Assembly: GCA_050248735.1 (NCBI GenBank)
Contig: JBFWRU010000002.1
Location: forward strand, 62,001-126,000
DNA from: JACKFE01 sp050248735
GTDB lineage: Bacteria > Nitrospirota > Nitrospiria > Nitrospirales > UBA8639
Direction of reading: 5' to 3'
Length of the DNA: 64,000 bases
Below are positions 1 to 8,285 of the stretch, in pieces. Position numbers and translations under genes: made by a program. The first letter of the stretch is position 1. Each line of letters begins with the position of its first letter. Below the pieces are notes generated by a model, which was given only the letters and a program-made list of their open reading frames with translations, made no database searches and was not told the DNA's origin.

Positions 1-1232
1 AGTGTCGCAATGAAGATGGCCATGGTAAAGCCAATCCCGCCCATAAATCCCAATCCGATGATTTGTCGCCATTGAAGGTGAGTCGGTAATGCCGAATACC
101 CGGATCTCACGACCGCCAAAGCTCCGAGGCAGATACCTAAGGGTTTTCCCAGCAGTAACCCCAGACAAATTCCCAGTGGAAGCGTATGAGAAAAAAGCGC
201 AGAGGCTTCGGCCGTGATTGTTACCCCCCCATTGGCCAAAGCAAAGACGGGCATGACTGCGAAGGTGACCCAGGGATAGAGGGTATGTTCGAGTTTTTGA
301 AGGGGAGGCTGGATTAAGCTACTGGCCGTTTCAAGGGCATGCACGGCTTGGGTTTGATCTTTGTTTTCCAGGACCGAGATGCCCGGGACCTCGGCCTGTT
401 GAAACGCGCGACCGAAAGTTTGGCTTTTTTGTGAAAATTCTTTTTTGGTCATGGCTGAGGTTGCCGGAATGGTCAGGGCCGCCAGGACGCCGGCAATCGT
501 GGGGTGAATCCCCGAAAAAAGAAAGGCCAACCATACCCCGGCGATACCCACTACTCCGTAAATGATGGGAGAACGAATACCTACCCAATTAGCTCCCACC
601 AGAATCGCCAGGAACCCCAACCCGGTGCCCAGGCTCAACCAGCTAATGTCAGAGGTATAGAAGACAGCAATGACCAACACCGCTCCCAGGTCGTCCACAA
701 TGGCCAGAGTGGTCAGGAAAATTTTAGCCGAAAAAGGGACACGGTTGCCTAATAATCCCAGGATGCCGATGGCAAAAGCGATATCGGTGGCCATCGGTAT
801 GCCCCATCCTGAACGGTGGGGAGTGTCGAAAGTGACCAGAAGGAACAGTGAGGCCGGAATCACCATCCCCCCGATCGCAGCCGCAATGGGGAGCAGAGCT
901 TGTCGCGGTGAGGATAATTCTCCTACAAGAATTTCACGTTTAATTTCTAATCCAATCACGAAAAAGAAAATGGCCATCAGGCCATCATTGATCCATAGCA
1001 ACAGGGGCTTTTCCAATAGGTATGTCCCGATCCCGATCGTGAAGGGCAGTTGCCATAGATCCGCAAAAAACGTTCGATAGGGGGAGTTGGCCAACCCAAG
1101 TGCCACTGTGGTGCAGATGAGAAGAACGATGCCTCCCGACGCGTTTTGTTTTGTGAAGGTTTCTAAGGGAGAAATGATCTTCTCAATAGGACGGGATTTA
1201 ACTGATTGTTTGGCTTGTTTGATCAGATCCAT
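1..1232 (-). CDS. nhaA: Na+/H+ antiporter NhaA (C-terminus beyond window)
   Basis: Inner-membrane antiporter that expels Na+ in exchange for protons, for pH and sodium homeostasis. The reverse strand reads open from an ATG at 1232 to the window edge, about 410 codons. The translation begins MDLIKQAKQSVKSRP and shows family hallmarks: IGLEIKREILVGELSSPRQA, the ATDIAFAIG motif, and the IVDDLGAV motif holding the Asp pair used for ion exchange. The last visible part (GLGFMGGIGFTMAIFIA) is the conserved C-terminal helix, so only a short tail is missing. No clear ribosome-binding site precedes the ATG, so the start is less certain than the identity. The gene stands alone, divergent from the BON lipoprotein. 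Confidence 0.95.
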   Translation of the reverse strand, partial: MDLIKQAKQSVKSRPIEKIISPLETFTKQNASGGIVLLICTTVALGLANSPYRTFFADLWQLPFTIGIGTYLLEKPLLLWINDGLMAIFFFVIGLEIKREILVGELSSPRQALLPIAAAIGGMVIPASLFLLVTFDTPHRSGWGIPMATDIAFAIGILGLLGNRVPFSAKIFLTTLAIVDDLGAVLVIAVFYTSDISWLSLGTGLGFLAILVGANWVGIRSPIIYGVVGIAGVWLAFLFSGIHPTIAGVLAALTIPATSAMTKKEFSQKSQTFGRAFQQAEVPGISVLENKDQTQAVHALETASSLIQPPLQKLEHTLYPWVTFAVMPVFALANGGVTITAEASALFSHTLPLGICLGLLLGKPLGICLGALAVVRSGYSALPTHLQWRQIIGLGFMGGIGFTMAIFIAT

Positions 1233-1719
1233 GGTAGACGTCACAAAAGAAAGTTGTCAGATAATACCGATTCTCCTCCATTATCCGTGTCACTAAGCAG
1301 GCCGGCGATCTTATAAAAGGATAGGCCGGCGTTACCGACACTCTCATTCGATCATCGATCCATTCTAGCCTACTCCGAACGTAACGGGGGCACTAGTTTT
1401 AAGCCGCTGTTCAAACCGGGTCACCTGAGGCTGGCATATTTTCTGCCGGGTTCCCCTCACGGAAAATTTTCCCCGCAAGGCCGCTTGATGACGACAGACA
1501 AATAGTTCCACCTCTGCCTCAATTTGTCAGTTGAAACCCCTACACAACCTTCCTCTAGGATAAAGACTGCGGGTGCCACAAGAAAAGATCGTTATAGGAG
1601 GGTATGAGGGAAGGAGGACGGCGGTCATGAAAAATGTCTAACCGGGAAATCAACGGTTGTTTGAAACAGGACGTAGATGAAAATGGTTATTACATTTCAC
1701 TCACACAAGGAGGCTGGTT
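1233..1719. other. Intergenic region between nhaA and BON gene
   Basis: About 490 bases between divergent genes. It should hold both promoters, but no convincing -35/-10 pair was found. A short direct repeat (aggccggcg, near 1301 and 1323) is present. A strong ribosome-binding site (aaggagg) sits just before 1720. No gene is seen. Confidence 0.5.
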
Positions 1720-2034
1720 ATGGTAAAGGGAATTCGAATGCTGTTTGGCGTATTCGCTCTGGTGGGACTGTTGGTTGGTTGTCAATCGATGACGGGCCAA
1801 ACAACGGGTGAATATATTGATGATGCGGGATTGACTGCGGCTGTCAAAACAAAAATGACCAACCGGCAGGTGTCGTCCTTAACCAGAGTGGAAGTTGAAA
1901 CAGTCAATGGAGTAGTCCATCTTACCGGCGTTGTCAAATCTGATGCGGAAAAGGCTGAAGCGTCTCGTTTGGCGAAGGAGGTCAAGGGCGTAAAGCGTGT
2001 AGACAACGATTTAACCGTGCAGCGGCCCGAATAG
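1720..2034 (+). CDS. BON-domain lipoprotein
   Basis: Small 104-residue envelope protein. The N-terminus is a lipoprotein signal with lipobox LLVGC, so Cys21 would be lipidated. The rest is one BON domain (DDAGLTAAVKTKM... VETVNGVVHLTGVV... KGVKRVDNDLTV). BON domains are found in osmotically induced proteins such as OsmY and probably bind lipid or envelope surfaces. The ATG follows an aaggagg ribosome-binding site at good spacing. A strong hairpin follows the gene, so it is likely monocistronic. The second half of a BON domain also appears at the N-terminus of the MscS gene at 6777. Confidence 0.88.
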   Translation: MVKGIRMLFGVFALVGLLVGCQSMTGQTTGEYIDDAGLTAAVKTKMTNRQVSSLTRVEVETVNGVVHLTGVVKSDAEKAEASRLAKEVKGVKRVDNDLTVQRPE

Positions 2035-2055
2035 GATTAGGTTCCAGTGTAGGCT

Positions 2056-2093
2056 CAAAAGTGGGCCCGTCCACAGGGTGTGGCCCACTTTTG
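2056..2093 (+). terminator. Hairpin terminator after BON gene
   Basis: Perfect 12-bp inverted repeat (caaaagtgggcc / ggcccacttttg) around a 14-nt loop, starting about 20 nt after the BON stop codon. The arms carry A and T tracts, so it could end transcription from either side. Confidence 0.75.
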
Positions 2094-2220
2094 TAAGCGC
2101 AGGACTCAAAAGAACTGACCAGAACCCAACGGCGTGAGAGTTCTTTTATCGAGTTTCTGATCATCATTCATGAGTGGTTGGCAGGCTTGGGCAACGAAAC
2201 CATTTTGAAAAATCTGATCT

Positions 2221-3798
2221 ATGTTATCTCGTCCCCTTACTCTTATTGCGGCTTTTCTGGGTTTAGTCGTTTTAGCTGGAGTGCTGACACTTTTCTTTAT
2301 TGATGAATCTCTTAGAGAGTATTTGGAATCATCCGTCAATACACGACTACAAGGCTATTCCGTGGAACTCGAACGGGTGGATTTCCATCCCTTGGGTTTG
2401 TCCATCGATTTTGAAAATCTGGTTCTGAGACAAGAAGCTAATCCGGGGACTCCGATGGTGACGATCCCCTCGTGGACCGCCAGTGTCGAATGGACAGAAC
2501 TTCTCAGGTTGAGATTTGTCAGTGATCATGTAATTGAAAATGCCAACATCATCCTGAACGTGGGACAGGCTCAACAGGAGGATTCCGACCGCACCCCGGT
2601 GAATGAGCGAGGCTGGCAGGAAGCCGTCTTCACCATGTATCCCGTGACTATTAATTCGATTCGATTTATGAATGGCTCATTTTCCTTTCAAAATCAAACC
2701 GACATTCCACCTCTTCAAGTGACCGAAATCACCTGTCATGCGGAAAATATTCAAAATATTCGTTCCGGCGAAGGAGAATTCCCCTCGAAAATTTCCTTCA
2801 ATGGGCAGGTGTCTGAATCCGGCGCTTTGCATTTCGACGGACACGTCAATTTTCTGGCAGAACCCTTCCCGGGCGTCTCGGCGAAATTTGAAGCGACGGC
2901 CATTCCGCTGGAACCGTTTCTCCCGCTATCTTCTTTAGCCAATGTGGAAATTCAGTCGGGCAGTCTTTCAGCCAGGGGAGAAATGGAATATTCGCCTTGG
3001 AAACAATTTGTGCATATAGAATTTTTGGAGTTGGTTGGACCCAGAATAGATTATGTGGCAAAAAAATCTGTAAATGATTCTACCCTCACCTCAAACCCTC
3101 CTTCCCAAGGCACTTCAGGGAAGCAGGAGAGGGATGGACGTGAGACATTTCAGATTACGGTGGCTTCTGCTCATGTAACTCAGGGCGAGATTGGATTCCG
3201 AAACGAACAGGTTCAGCCGTCCTACCGTATATTCTTTTCAAATTTGGATGGCCAGATGAGCGGAATGGGAGCCCCCGCTATGCTCCGATCAGGCCATCTT
3301 CGGATTGCAGGAAAGTTTATGGAGGTCGGCAATTCAGAAGTTGAAGGGGTGTTTCATTCGGAGGTCGAACATCTGGACTTCACAATCAAAATTCAAATCG
3401 CTAAGACGGATATGACAAGGTTTAATGATGTATTTCGCGCTCATGGAGGGTTCGATATTCGGAAAGGCACTTTTTCGTTGTTTTCGGAAATTTCCGCACA
3501 TGACGGACAAGTGAAGGGATACATGAAACCCTTTTTCGAAAAGCCTGAAATTTATAACTTCTCCCAAGATCAAACGGATAATATGTTCCAACAGATGTAT
3601 GAAGCCATTGTAGGCGGAGTGGCCTCTCTTTTGGAAAATATGCCACGGGATCAGGTCGCGACCAAAAGCGAAATTTCGGGAAACCTGGATGACCTTAATA
3701 TGAATACCTGGGAACTGATAGGAAACTTGTTAAGAAATGCGTTTGTTGATGCGCTCATTCCGTCATTTGACCGGTTAAAAAAGATTGGTGAAGCTTAG
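2221..3798 (+). CDS. AsmA-like / DUF748 envelope protein
   Basis: 525-residue protein anchored by one N-terminal transmembrane helix (residues about 7-28), with the rest predicted periplasmic. The start of the mature part (LQGYSVELERVDFHPLGLSIDFENL) and the later beta-rich repeats resemble the DUF748/AsmA-like family, thought to help lipid transport or envelope assembly between the two membranes. Known family members are often longer, so this is a short form. The ribosome-binding site is weak. It ends only 5 nt before the YihY-type gene, so the two are probably co-transcribed. The family match is from sequence feel; no catalytic residues are expected. Confidence 0.7.
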   Translation: MLSRPLTLIAAFLGLVVLAGVLTLFFIDESLREYLESSVNTRLQGYSVELERVDFHPLGLSIDFENLVLRQEANPGTPMVTIPSWTASVEWTELLRLRFVSDHVIENANIILNVGQAQQEDSDRTPVNERGWQEAVFTMYPVTINSIRFMNGSFSFQNQTDIPPLQVTEITCHAENIQNIRSGEGEFPSKISFNGQVSESGALHFDGHVNFLAEPFPGVSAKFEATAIPLEPFLPLSSLANVEIQSGSLSARGEMEYSPWKQFVHIEFLELVGPRIDYVAKKSVNDSTLTSNPPSQGTSGKQERDGRETFQITVASAHVTQGEIGFRNEQVQPSYRIFFSNLDGQMSGMGAPAMLRSGHLRIAGKFMEVGNSEVEGVFHSEVEHLDFTIKIQIAKTDMTRFNDVFRAHGGFDIRKGTFSLFSEISAHDGQVKGYMKPFFEKPEIYNFSQDQTDNMFQQMYEAIVGGVASLLENMPRDQVATKSEISGNLDDLNMNTWELIGNLLRNAFVDALIPSFDRLKKIGEA

Positions 3799-3803
3799 CG
3801 GGT

Positions 3804-4670
3804 ATGGACAGGATTGGGATCAGCCTGATGATTGGAAGAGTGAGGTGGATTGATTTTTTGAGACAAGTGGTCAATGAAAGTCTCGAAGATGACCTTCTGG
3901 GGCAAGCAGCTCAGCTCAGTTTTTATTTCCTGTTGGCTCTTTTTCCCGCATTGCTGTGCTTGACGGCCGTTGTCGGCATGTTGCCGTTGGAGAATGTGAT
4001 CCCGCGTTTGATGAACTATTTACAGACGGTGCTTCCGGCAGGCTCTCTGACCCTTGTTCGGGAGTATCTCACTCAAATCAAAACGGGCAGCGGGGGAGGG
4101 ATTTTATCCCTTGGCATGTTGGGCGCTTTTTGGGCTGCCTCAAGCGGCATGGCGGCGCTCATATCTACACTCAATGCGGTCTATGAGGTGCAGGAGACTC
4201 GTTCATTTGTGAAAGCCAGGTTGGTAGCTCTGGGACTCACGATCGGGATCGGATTTTTTATGACCCTTTCCATCCTGCTCTTTATATGGGGAGAGAGAGT
4301 CAGCCTATGGGTGGCCCAATGGTTTGGTTTCACCGAGACTTTTGTGACGGTATGGGCGTTCATTCAATGGCCCTTAATCGTGGTTTTGATGTTAGTTGCA
4401 GTGGGTGCCGCCTATTATTTTTGTCCGAATAAACGGGTCAAATGGAGATGGATTTCTCCCGGGGCCGTGGTGGCGGTCTTGTTGTGGTTTGGGATGTCCT
4501 TAGGATTTAAATGGTATGTGGAAAATTTTAATAATTACAATGCGGCATATGGCTCCTTGGCCGGTGGTGTGGTCTTAATGTTGTGGTTGTATCTTAGCGG
4601 GGCTGCCCTGCTCTTAGGGGGGGAAATTAATTCCGAATTGGATAAGTCCGAACCTCCTTCAACCTGGTAG
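3804..4670 (+). CDS. YihY/BrkB-family inner-membrane protein
   Basis: 288-residue polytopic membrane protein of the YihY/virulence factor BrkB family. Typical signatures are the N-terminal LGQAAQLSFYFLLALFPALL segment, the GAFWAASSGMAALISTLNAVY segment and the C-terminal NNYNAAYGSLAGGVVLMLWLYLSGAALLLGGEIN-type segment. About six helices can be read. The biochemical role is not settled for the family; it was once wrongly called RNase BN. It follows the DUF748 gene by 5 nt, suggesting a joint envelope role. A close paralogue begins at 63702. Confidence 0.9.
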   Translation: MDRIGISLMIGRVRWIDFLRQVVNESLEDDLLGQAAQLSFYFLLALFPALLCLTAVVGMLPLENVIPRLMNYLQTVLPAGSLTLVREYLTQIKTGSGGGILSLGMLGAFWAASSGMAALISTLNAVYEVQETRSFVKARLVALGLTIGIGFFMTLSILLFIWGERVSLWVAQWFGFTETFVTVWAFIQWPLIVVLMLVAVGAAYYFCPNKRVKWRWISPGAVVAVLLWFGMSLGFKWYVENFNNYNAAYGSLAGGVVLMLWLYLSGAALLLGGEINSELDKSEPPSTW

Positions 4671-4692
4671 AGGTGACTAAGCATAGGGTGGT

Positions 4693-4767
4693 ATGACTCA
4701 ATTCATTGGAAAGGCTGAAGAAAAAGTAGGGAGATTGGCAAAAATTCTGAAAGGAAGAAACCACTGA
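4693..4767 (+). CDS. Tiny ORF resembling a CsbD fragment
   Basis: 24-codon frame reading MTQFIGKAEEKVGRLAKILK and four further residues. The GKAEEKVG stretch resembles part of the CsbD fold found in two nearby genes, so it may be a remnant or a genuine microprotein. A ggtggt sequence precedes the ATG but is not a strong ribosome-binding site. Weakly supported. Confidence 0.25.
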   Translation: MTQFIGKAEEKVGRLAKILKGRNH

Positions 4768-4806
4768 GGTTCCGGGTATATTTACCATTTCATTGTGGAG
4801 GGTGAC

Positions 4807-4944
4807 ATGTTTATAAAAAACGGTGTTTTAGAGTTGATCTGTGCATGTGGCATTCTGATGGGCTTGGTTGGATGCAATACCCTGGAGGGTGCAGGGGAAG
4901 ATGTCCAGAAGGCCGGAGAAAAGATTGAAGATGTAGCGAAGTAA
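4807..4944 (+). CDS. Entericidin-like small lipoprotein
   Basis: 45-residue protein. A short hydrophobic signal ends in lipobox LVGC, and the mature part (CNTLEGAGEDVQKAGEKIED) matches the entericidin A/B pattern almost residue for residue. Entericidins are small envelope lipoproteins; in E. coli EcnB is a stress-linked bacteriolytic lipoprotein and EcnA its proposed antidote. A ggagg ribosome-binding site lies just before the ATG. A hairpin and a T-tailed terminator follow. Only one member is visible here, without an obvious partner. Confidence 0.85.
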   Translation: MFIKNGVLELICACGILMGLVGCNTLEGAGEDVQKAGEKIEDVAK

Positions 4945-4960
4945 GAGATCTCAGCTTTCC

Positions 4961-5001
4961 GGGACGGAAATTCTCATGATATTTCCATGGAATTCCGTCC
5001 C
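4961..5001. repeat. Inverted repeat after entericidin-like gene
   Basis: Arms gggacggaa and ttccgtccc, separated by 23 nt, lie 16 nt after the stop codon. Probably part of the 3' end structure together with the terminator at 5013. Confidence 0.5.
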
Positions 5002-5012
5002 AATCCTTTCCT

Positions 5013-5037
5013 AAACCGTATTGACGGTTTTTTCTTT
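5013..5037 (+). terminator. Rho-independent terminator
   Basis: Stem aaaccgt / acggttt with loop attg, running into a T-rich tail (ttttttctttt). Ends the entericidin-like transcript. Confidence 0.75.
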
Positions 5038-5039
5038 TC

Positions 5040-5411
5040 AGACTTCCTCCCCTCGTTGCTGACGGATAGTTTAATCGAACTGCACTTGCGTAACTTTTTT
5101 CTTTCATACGTTTCGAGTGGAGGAATGAACTTTCCGTTCCCCCTTCCGTTTGATGACAAACATTCATGTTCCCAATCATCAAAGCTTGCCTGCCAATGGT
5201 CCGGTACTCGTGAATCCATTTTCAAAAAGCGAAGGGACCCGAGGTTAGACATAAGTGAATAAACGGAAGCCATTTTATCTCTTGGTGCACCGTTGGTGGA
5301 CCTGATAATTAATCTATAAATGCGGGTGAGTGGATAGAGAGCCCTAACCTCAATGATCTAACCCTCACGCAGATATTTATAAACGGTCTCTTTATGAAAG
5401 GACGTTGAGCG
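5040..5411. other. Intergenic region before outer-membrane protein
   Basis: About 370 bases with no convincing gene. A possible -10 (tataaa, near 5313) with a poor -35 about 16 nt upstream is the only promoter-like signal. An aaagga ribosome-binding site lies just before the next gene. Confidence 0.4.
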
Positions 5412-6008
5412 ATGAGGATGTCTTTTAGGAAGTATTCGGTAACCCAATTTCTCGGTGTGGCCCTCACGATGGCCCTGGGAATGGGAGTCGGTACGGCGTC
5501 AGCGGCCAATTGGCTGACGGAGGATGTGAGTAAGGACTTGTTCTCCCTCGGCGGGCGTGCCATGTATTTTGATCCTCTTGATGGGGATGGTAAATGGTCG
5601 GGTGGTGCTCAAGTTCGTCTTCATTTGGGTCAAGTCTTTGCGATTGAAGGGTCTGCAGACTATCGAAGAAATGATTTTGGTAGCACGACCGTTCATACGT
5701 ATCCCGTTCAAGCCAGCGGTCTCATCTATCTTCTTCCAGGCAAGCGTATAAGCCCGTTCCTATTAGGTGGAGGGGGCTGGTACTACACCACTGTCGATGG
5801 CCCTGGCGGTTACGATGATACACAGCATCGGTTCGGCGCGCATGCCGGAGGCGGGCTCCAATTTATGCTGAATCCGAATTGGTCAGTCGATGGGTCCTAT
5901 CGGTTTGTGTGGTTGGAGCGTGTTCAATCAAAGGACCAAAATCTGTTCGATAAAAAATTCCAGGATGAAGGTCATATGGTCACCATTGGTCTCAATTATC
6001 ATTTTTGA
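5412..6008 (+). CDS. Outer-membrane beta-barrel protein
   Basis: 198 residues. A Sec signal peptide (MALGMGVGTASA, cleavage before ANW) is followed by alternating beta strands (VRLHLGQVFAIEGSADYRR, ISPFLLGGGGWYYTT, GAHAGGGLQFMLNPNWSVDGSYRF). It ends in ITIGLNYHF-like sequence (actual end GLNYHF), with the terminal Phe that marks BAM-inserted barrels. It looks like the eight-stranded OmpA-barrel/OmpW-like class. No periplasmic domain is present. A second ATG lies two codons in and is an alternative start. Function unknown; its place among stress genes suggests envelope stress. Confidence 0.82.
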   Translation: MRMSFRKYSVTQFLGVALTMALGMGVGTASAANWLTEDVSKDLFSLGGRAMYFDPLDGDGKWSGGAQVRLHLGQVFAIEGSADYRRNDFGSTTVHTYPVQASGLIYLLPGKRISPFLLGGGGWYYTTVDGPGGYDDTQHRFGAHAGGGLQFMLNPNWSVDGSYRFVWLERVQSKDQNLFDKKFQDEGHMVTIGLNYHF

Positions 6009-6136
6009 AAGAATTGGACTAACTCAACAATAAGGAGGTGAAATTCCCAGTCGGTCATTTAAAGACAGCGAACATGGTAACGACTCGAAAGTTTGATGTG
6101 CTTAAACCTTACAAGCAAATTAAAAAGGAGAACATC

Positions 6137-6346
6137 ATGAACAAAGAGCAATTTAAAGGAAATTGGGATCAATTTAAGGGAGAAATTAAAAAGAAGTGGG
6201 GGAAATTCACGGACGACGAGCTGCTTCAGGTCGAGGGTGATTACGATAAATTTCAAGGAAGAGCGCAGGAATTATACGGCGATAAAAAAGAAGAGATTAC
6301 GGAATGGCTTGATGGGTTAGAGGCCAAAAACCGCAAGGCTTGTTAA
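6137..6346 (+). CDS. CsbD family stress protein
   Basis: 69-residue soluble CsbD protein (MNKEQFKGNWDQFKGEIKKK, KFTDDELLQVEGDYDKFQG, RAQELYG). The family is a general-stress marker of unknown mechanism, sigma-B controlled in Bacillus. The ATG at 6137 is chosen because aaggag lies at ideal spacing; an in-frame GTG at 6038 would add a tail foreign to the family. The C-terminus ends in a Cys. Followed 78 nt later by a second, exported CsbD gene. Confidence 0.9.
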   Translation: MNKEQFKGNWDQFKGEIKKKWGKFTDDELLQVEGDYDKFQGRAQELYGDKKEEITEWLDGLEAKNRKAC

Positions 6347-6424
6347 GCGTAGGAACAGGTAACCTAACGGGCGAGCCTGGGTGTGTTCATTTTGTTGATG
6401 AAAAAAACAAACAGGAGGTGCACC

Positions 6425-6808
6425 ATGAAAACACAGATTAGCTCCGGTCTCATAGGCCTGGGCTTAATAATGATCATGTTTCTTTTAGTTGGATCGCCAT
6501 CATTGGCCAAAACCTACTCGGGCTTGTCATTCGAGGGTGATGTCAAAGGTGGTTTATCCGACCTCACTATCAAAACCTATAACGAGGATCAATTCAAGGG
6601 TAATTGGAAGCAGATGAAAGGAGCCCTCAAAGAGCAATGGGGTGAGTTCACTGATGATGACTTACTGGCCATTGAAGGGCGCGCGGATCGCTTCGAAGGT
6701 AAAGTTCAAGAGCGTTATGGAGAACGGAAAGAAGAAGTGAGGGAGTGGGTTGATAATTATTTGGAAAGTCATCCCTATGATCCTCATCATGAAAAAGCCC
6801 ATAACTAG
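6425..6808 (+). CDS. CsbD family protein with signal peptide
   Basis: 127 residues from an ATG preceded by a strong aggaggtg. Residues 1-28 form a Sec signal (hydrophobic IGLGLIMIMFLLVGS, then PSLA). A roughly 25-residue linker follows, then a full CsbD domain (DQFKGNWKQMKGALKEQWGEFTDDDLLAIEG...VQERYG) and an acidic, His-rich tail (HPYDPHHEKAHN). CsbD proteins are normally cytoplasmic, so an exported form is unusual. The domain is close to its upstream neighbour, implying tandem duplication plus gain of a signal. Its 3' end overlaps the start of the MscS gene in another frame. Confidence 0.85.
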   Translation: MKTQISSGLIGLGLIMIMFLLVGSPSLAKTYSGLSFEGDVKGGLSDLTIKTYNEDQFKGNWKQMKGALKEQWGEFTDDDLLAIEGRADRFEGKVQERYGERKEEVREWVDNYLESHPYDPHHEKAHN

Positions 6809-7913
6809 GGAAGCGCATGCCAAAGCCATCGAATTGGCGGCACGAGTTGAGGGGGTGGTGAGTGTTAAAGATGAAATACGCCAAGAACGCGGTATTAGGC
6901 AACGCCTGACTATCGTGCAAGAGAAGCTGTGGGTTCACCTCAACGGTGTGATCTCCCAACTTCCTCTGTTCATCATCGCCATTGGGATTCTCTTCTTGTT
7001 CTGGATGTTTGCGAAATTCATGACGAAGTGGAATGGGTTCTATCAAAGATTGACTGCTAATCCGTTTCTGCAATCCCTATTAAAGCAAACAGTACGAGGG
7101 TTCATTCTGTTTCTGGGCTTTCTGATCGCTCTGGAAGTATTGGATGCAACTGCCATCCTCGGTACTATCCTTGGCGTGGCTGGCATCTTAGGTTTGGCTA
7201 TCGGATTTGCGATACGGGATACGGTGGAAAACTATATAGCCAGTATCCTGTTGAGTATTCGTCAGCCCTTTCAACCAAACGAGCATATTATTATTGAAAA
7301 TTACGAAGGATTGGTAATGAAACTCACAACCCGAGACACCATTCTGATGACCCTTGATGGCAATCATGTACGGATTCCCAATGCGACAGTCTATAAAAGT
7401 ATTATCCTTAACTATTCTCGGAACCCTAACCGCCGTTTTATCTTTGAGGTGGGAATTGATACGGCCGTCAACATTGAAGCGGCTCGTCAATTAGCTGTCG
7501 ACACGCTCACCCGAGCGCCTGGAGTTCTGGATGATCCGCCGGCAAGATGTACCGTGGAAAAACTCGGCGATTCCAACGTAATCCTGAAAATGTTTGGATG
7601 GACGGATCAGTCCCGATATGATTTTCCCAAGGTTAAAAGTGAAGCCATCCGTGCCGTGAAGGAAGCATTTGATCGTGCGGATTATGAAATGCCTGAACCA
7701 ATTTATCGTCTGAAGGTTCAAGGGGTTTCCGCGAATGACGCCATTTCTTTCTTGGGGCCGGGCACTCCGCAAAAGAACGATTTGTCTGTTTCGGTCGACT
7801 ACCACGAACCCTCGGGAGATGTGGACAGAGATGATCATATTTTGGATCAAATTTCACAAGAAAGGGAGGATATCCAGGAACCCAATCTTCTTACGACCAC
7901 CAAGGAAGGATAA
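6777..7913 (+). CDS. MscS-family mechanosensitive channel with half BON domain
   Basis: Inner-membrane channel that opens on hypo-osmotic tension. Two or three N-terminal helices lead to the pore helix and MscS core: LGVAGILGLAIGFAIRDTVENYIASILL, QPFQPNEHIIIENYEG, and RIPNATVYKSIILNYSRNPNRR. The first about 30 residues (ITREAHAKAIELAARVEGVV then SVKDEIR) match the second half of a BON domain, without the first half. The start is uncertain: ATG 6777 follows a weak ggaaag; TTG 6750 and ATG 6789 are alternatives. All overlap the CsbD gene except none is clearly better. A terminator follows. The hydrophilic C-terminal tail is acidic. Confidence 0.88.
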   Translation: MILIMKKPITREAHAKAIELAARVEGVVSVKDEIRQERGIRQRLTIVQEKLWVHLNGVISQLPLFIIAIGILFLFWMFAKFMTKWNGFYQRLTANPFLQSLLKQTVRGFILFLGFLIALEVLDATAILGTILGVAGILGLAIGFAIRDTVENYIASILLSIRQPFQPNEHIIIENYEGLVMKLTTRDTILMTLDGNHVRIPNATVYKSIILNYSRNPNRRFIFEVGIDTAVNIEAARQLAVDTLTRAPGVLDDPPARCTVEKLGDSNVILKMFGWTDQSRYDFPKVKSEAIRAVKEAFDRADYEMPEPIYRLKVQGVSANDAISFLGPGTPQKNDLSVSVDYHEPSGDVDRDDHILDQISQEREDIQEPNLLTTTKEG

Positions 7914-7940
7914 TTGACGGAAAAGGGAGCCTGTCAATCG

Positions 7941-7968
7941 ATGACACTGCCCGACCGTGTCATTTTTT
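7941..7968 (+). terminator. Rho-independent terminator after MscS gene
   Basis: Stem atgacac / gtgtcat with a 9-nt loop, running directly into six T residues, about 28 nt after the MscS stop. Confidence 0.75.
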
Positions 7969-8241
7969 CTCAATGACTGAAAGACCTCCTTGCCTCGTCT
8001 CCAGGACGCCAAAAGTTGGATGATCTTACAACCCCTTGAAATTTTTTTATAGGGGGGGAGTAAGACAGGTTTTCTGTCCCATAAGGTACAACCACTCTCC
8101 ATGGCATCCTCAGATAGAAGGCACCGGATTAGAATATATCCGGAATAACCTGACACAGGAATCGCGTCGACCTAGCAAGAAAAATGAGTAGGTTATTGCT
8201 GGCGTTCGGGGTCTTTCATTGAAATATTCCCACTCCACTTT

Positions 8242-8284
8242 CTGTTTCCGGCTCAAGCCCTTTCCGGGCTTGAGCCGGAAACAG
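8242..8284. repeat. Perfect 19-bp palindromic hairpin
   Basis: Arms ctgtttccggctcaagccc and gggcttgagccggaaacag are perfect complements around a 5-nt loop (tttcc). No T run follows on either strand, so it is not a standard terminator. It sits in the 370-base region after MscS and immediately before the first recognisable codons of the dead permease. The rest of 7969-8241 shows no gene. Confidence 0.85.
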
Positions 8285-8285
8285 G

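Noticed and set aside
4961..5001. Inverted repeat as stand-alone terminator
   Set aside because: No T run follows; the real terminator is the hairpin at 5013.
6031..6040. Strong Shine-Dalgarno with GTG at 6038 as CsbD start
   Set aside because: The GTG overlaps the SD itself, and the added N-terminus is foreign to the family; ATG 6137 has its own aaggag.
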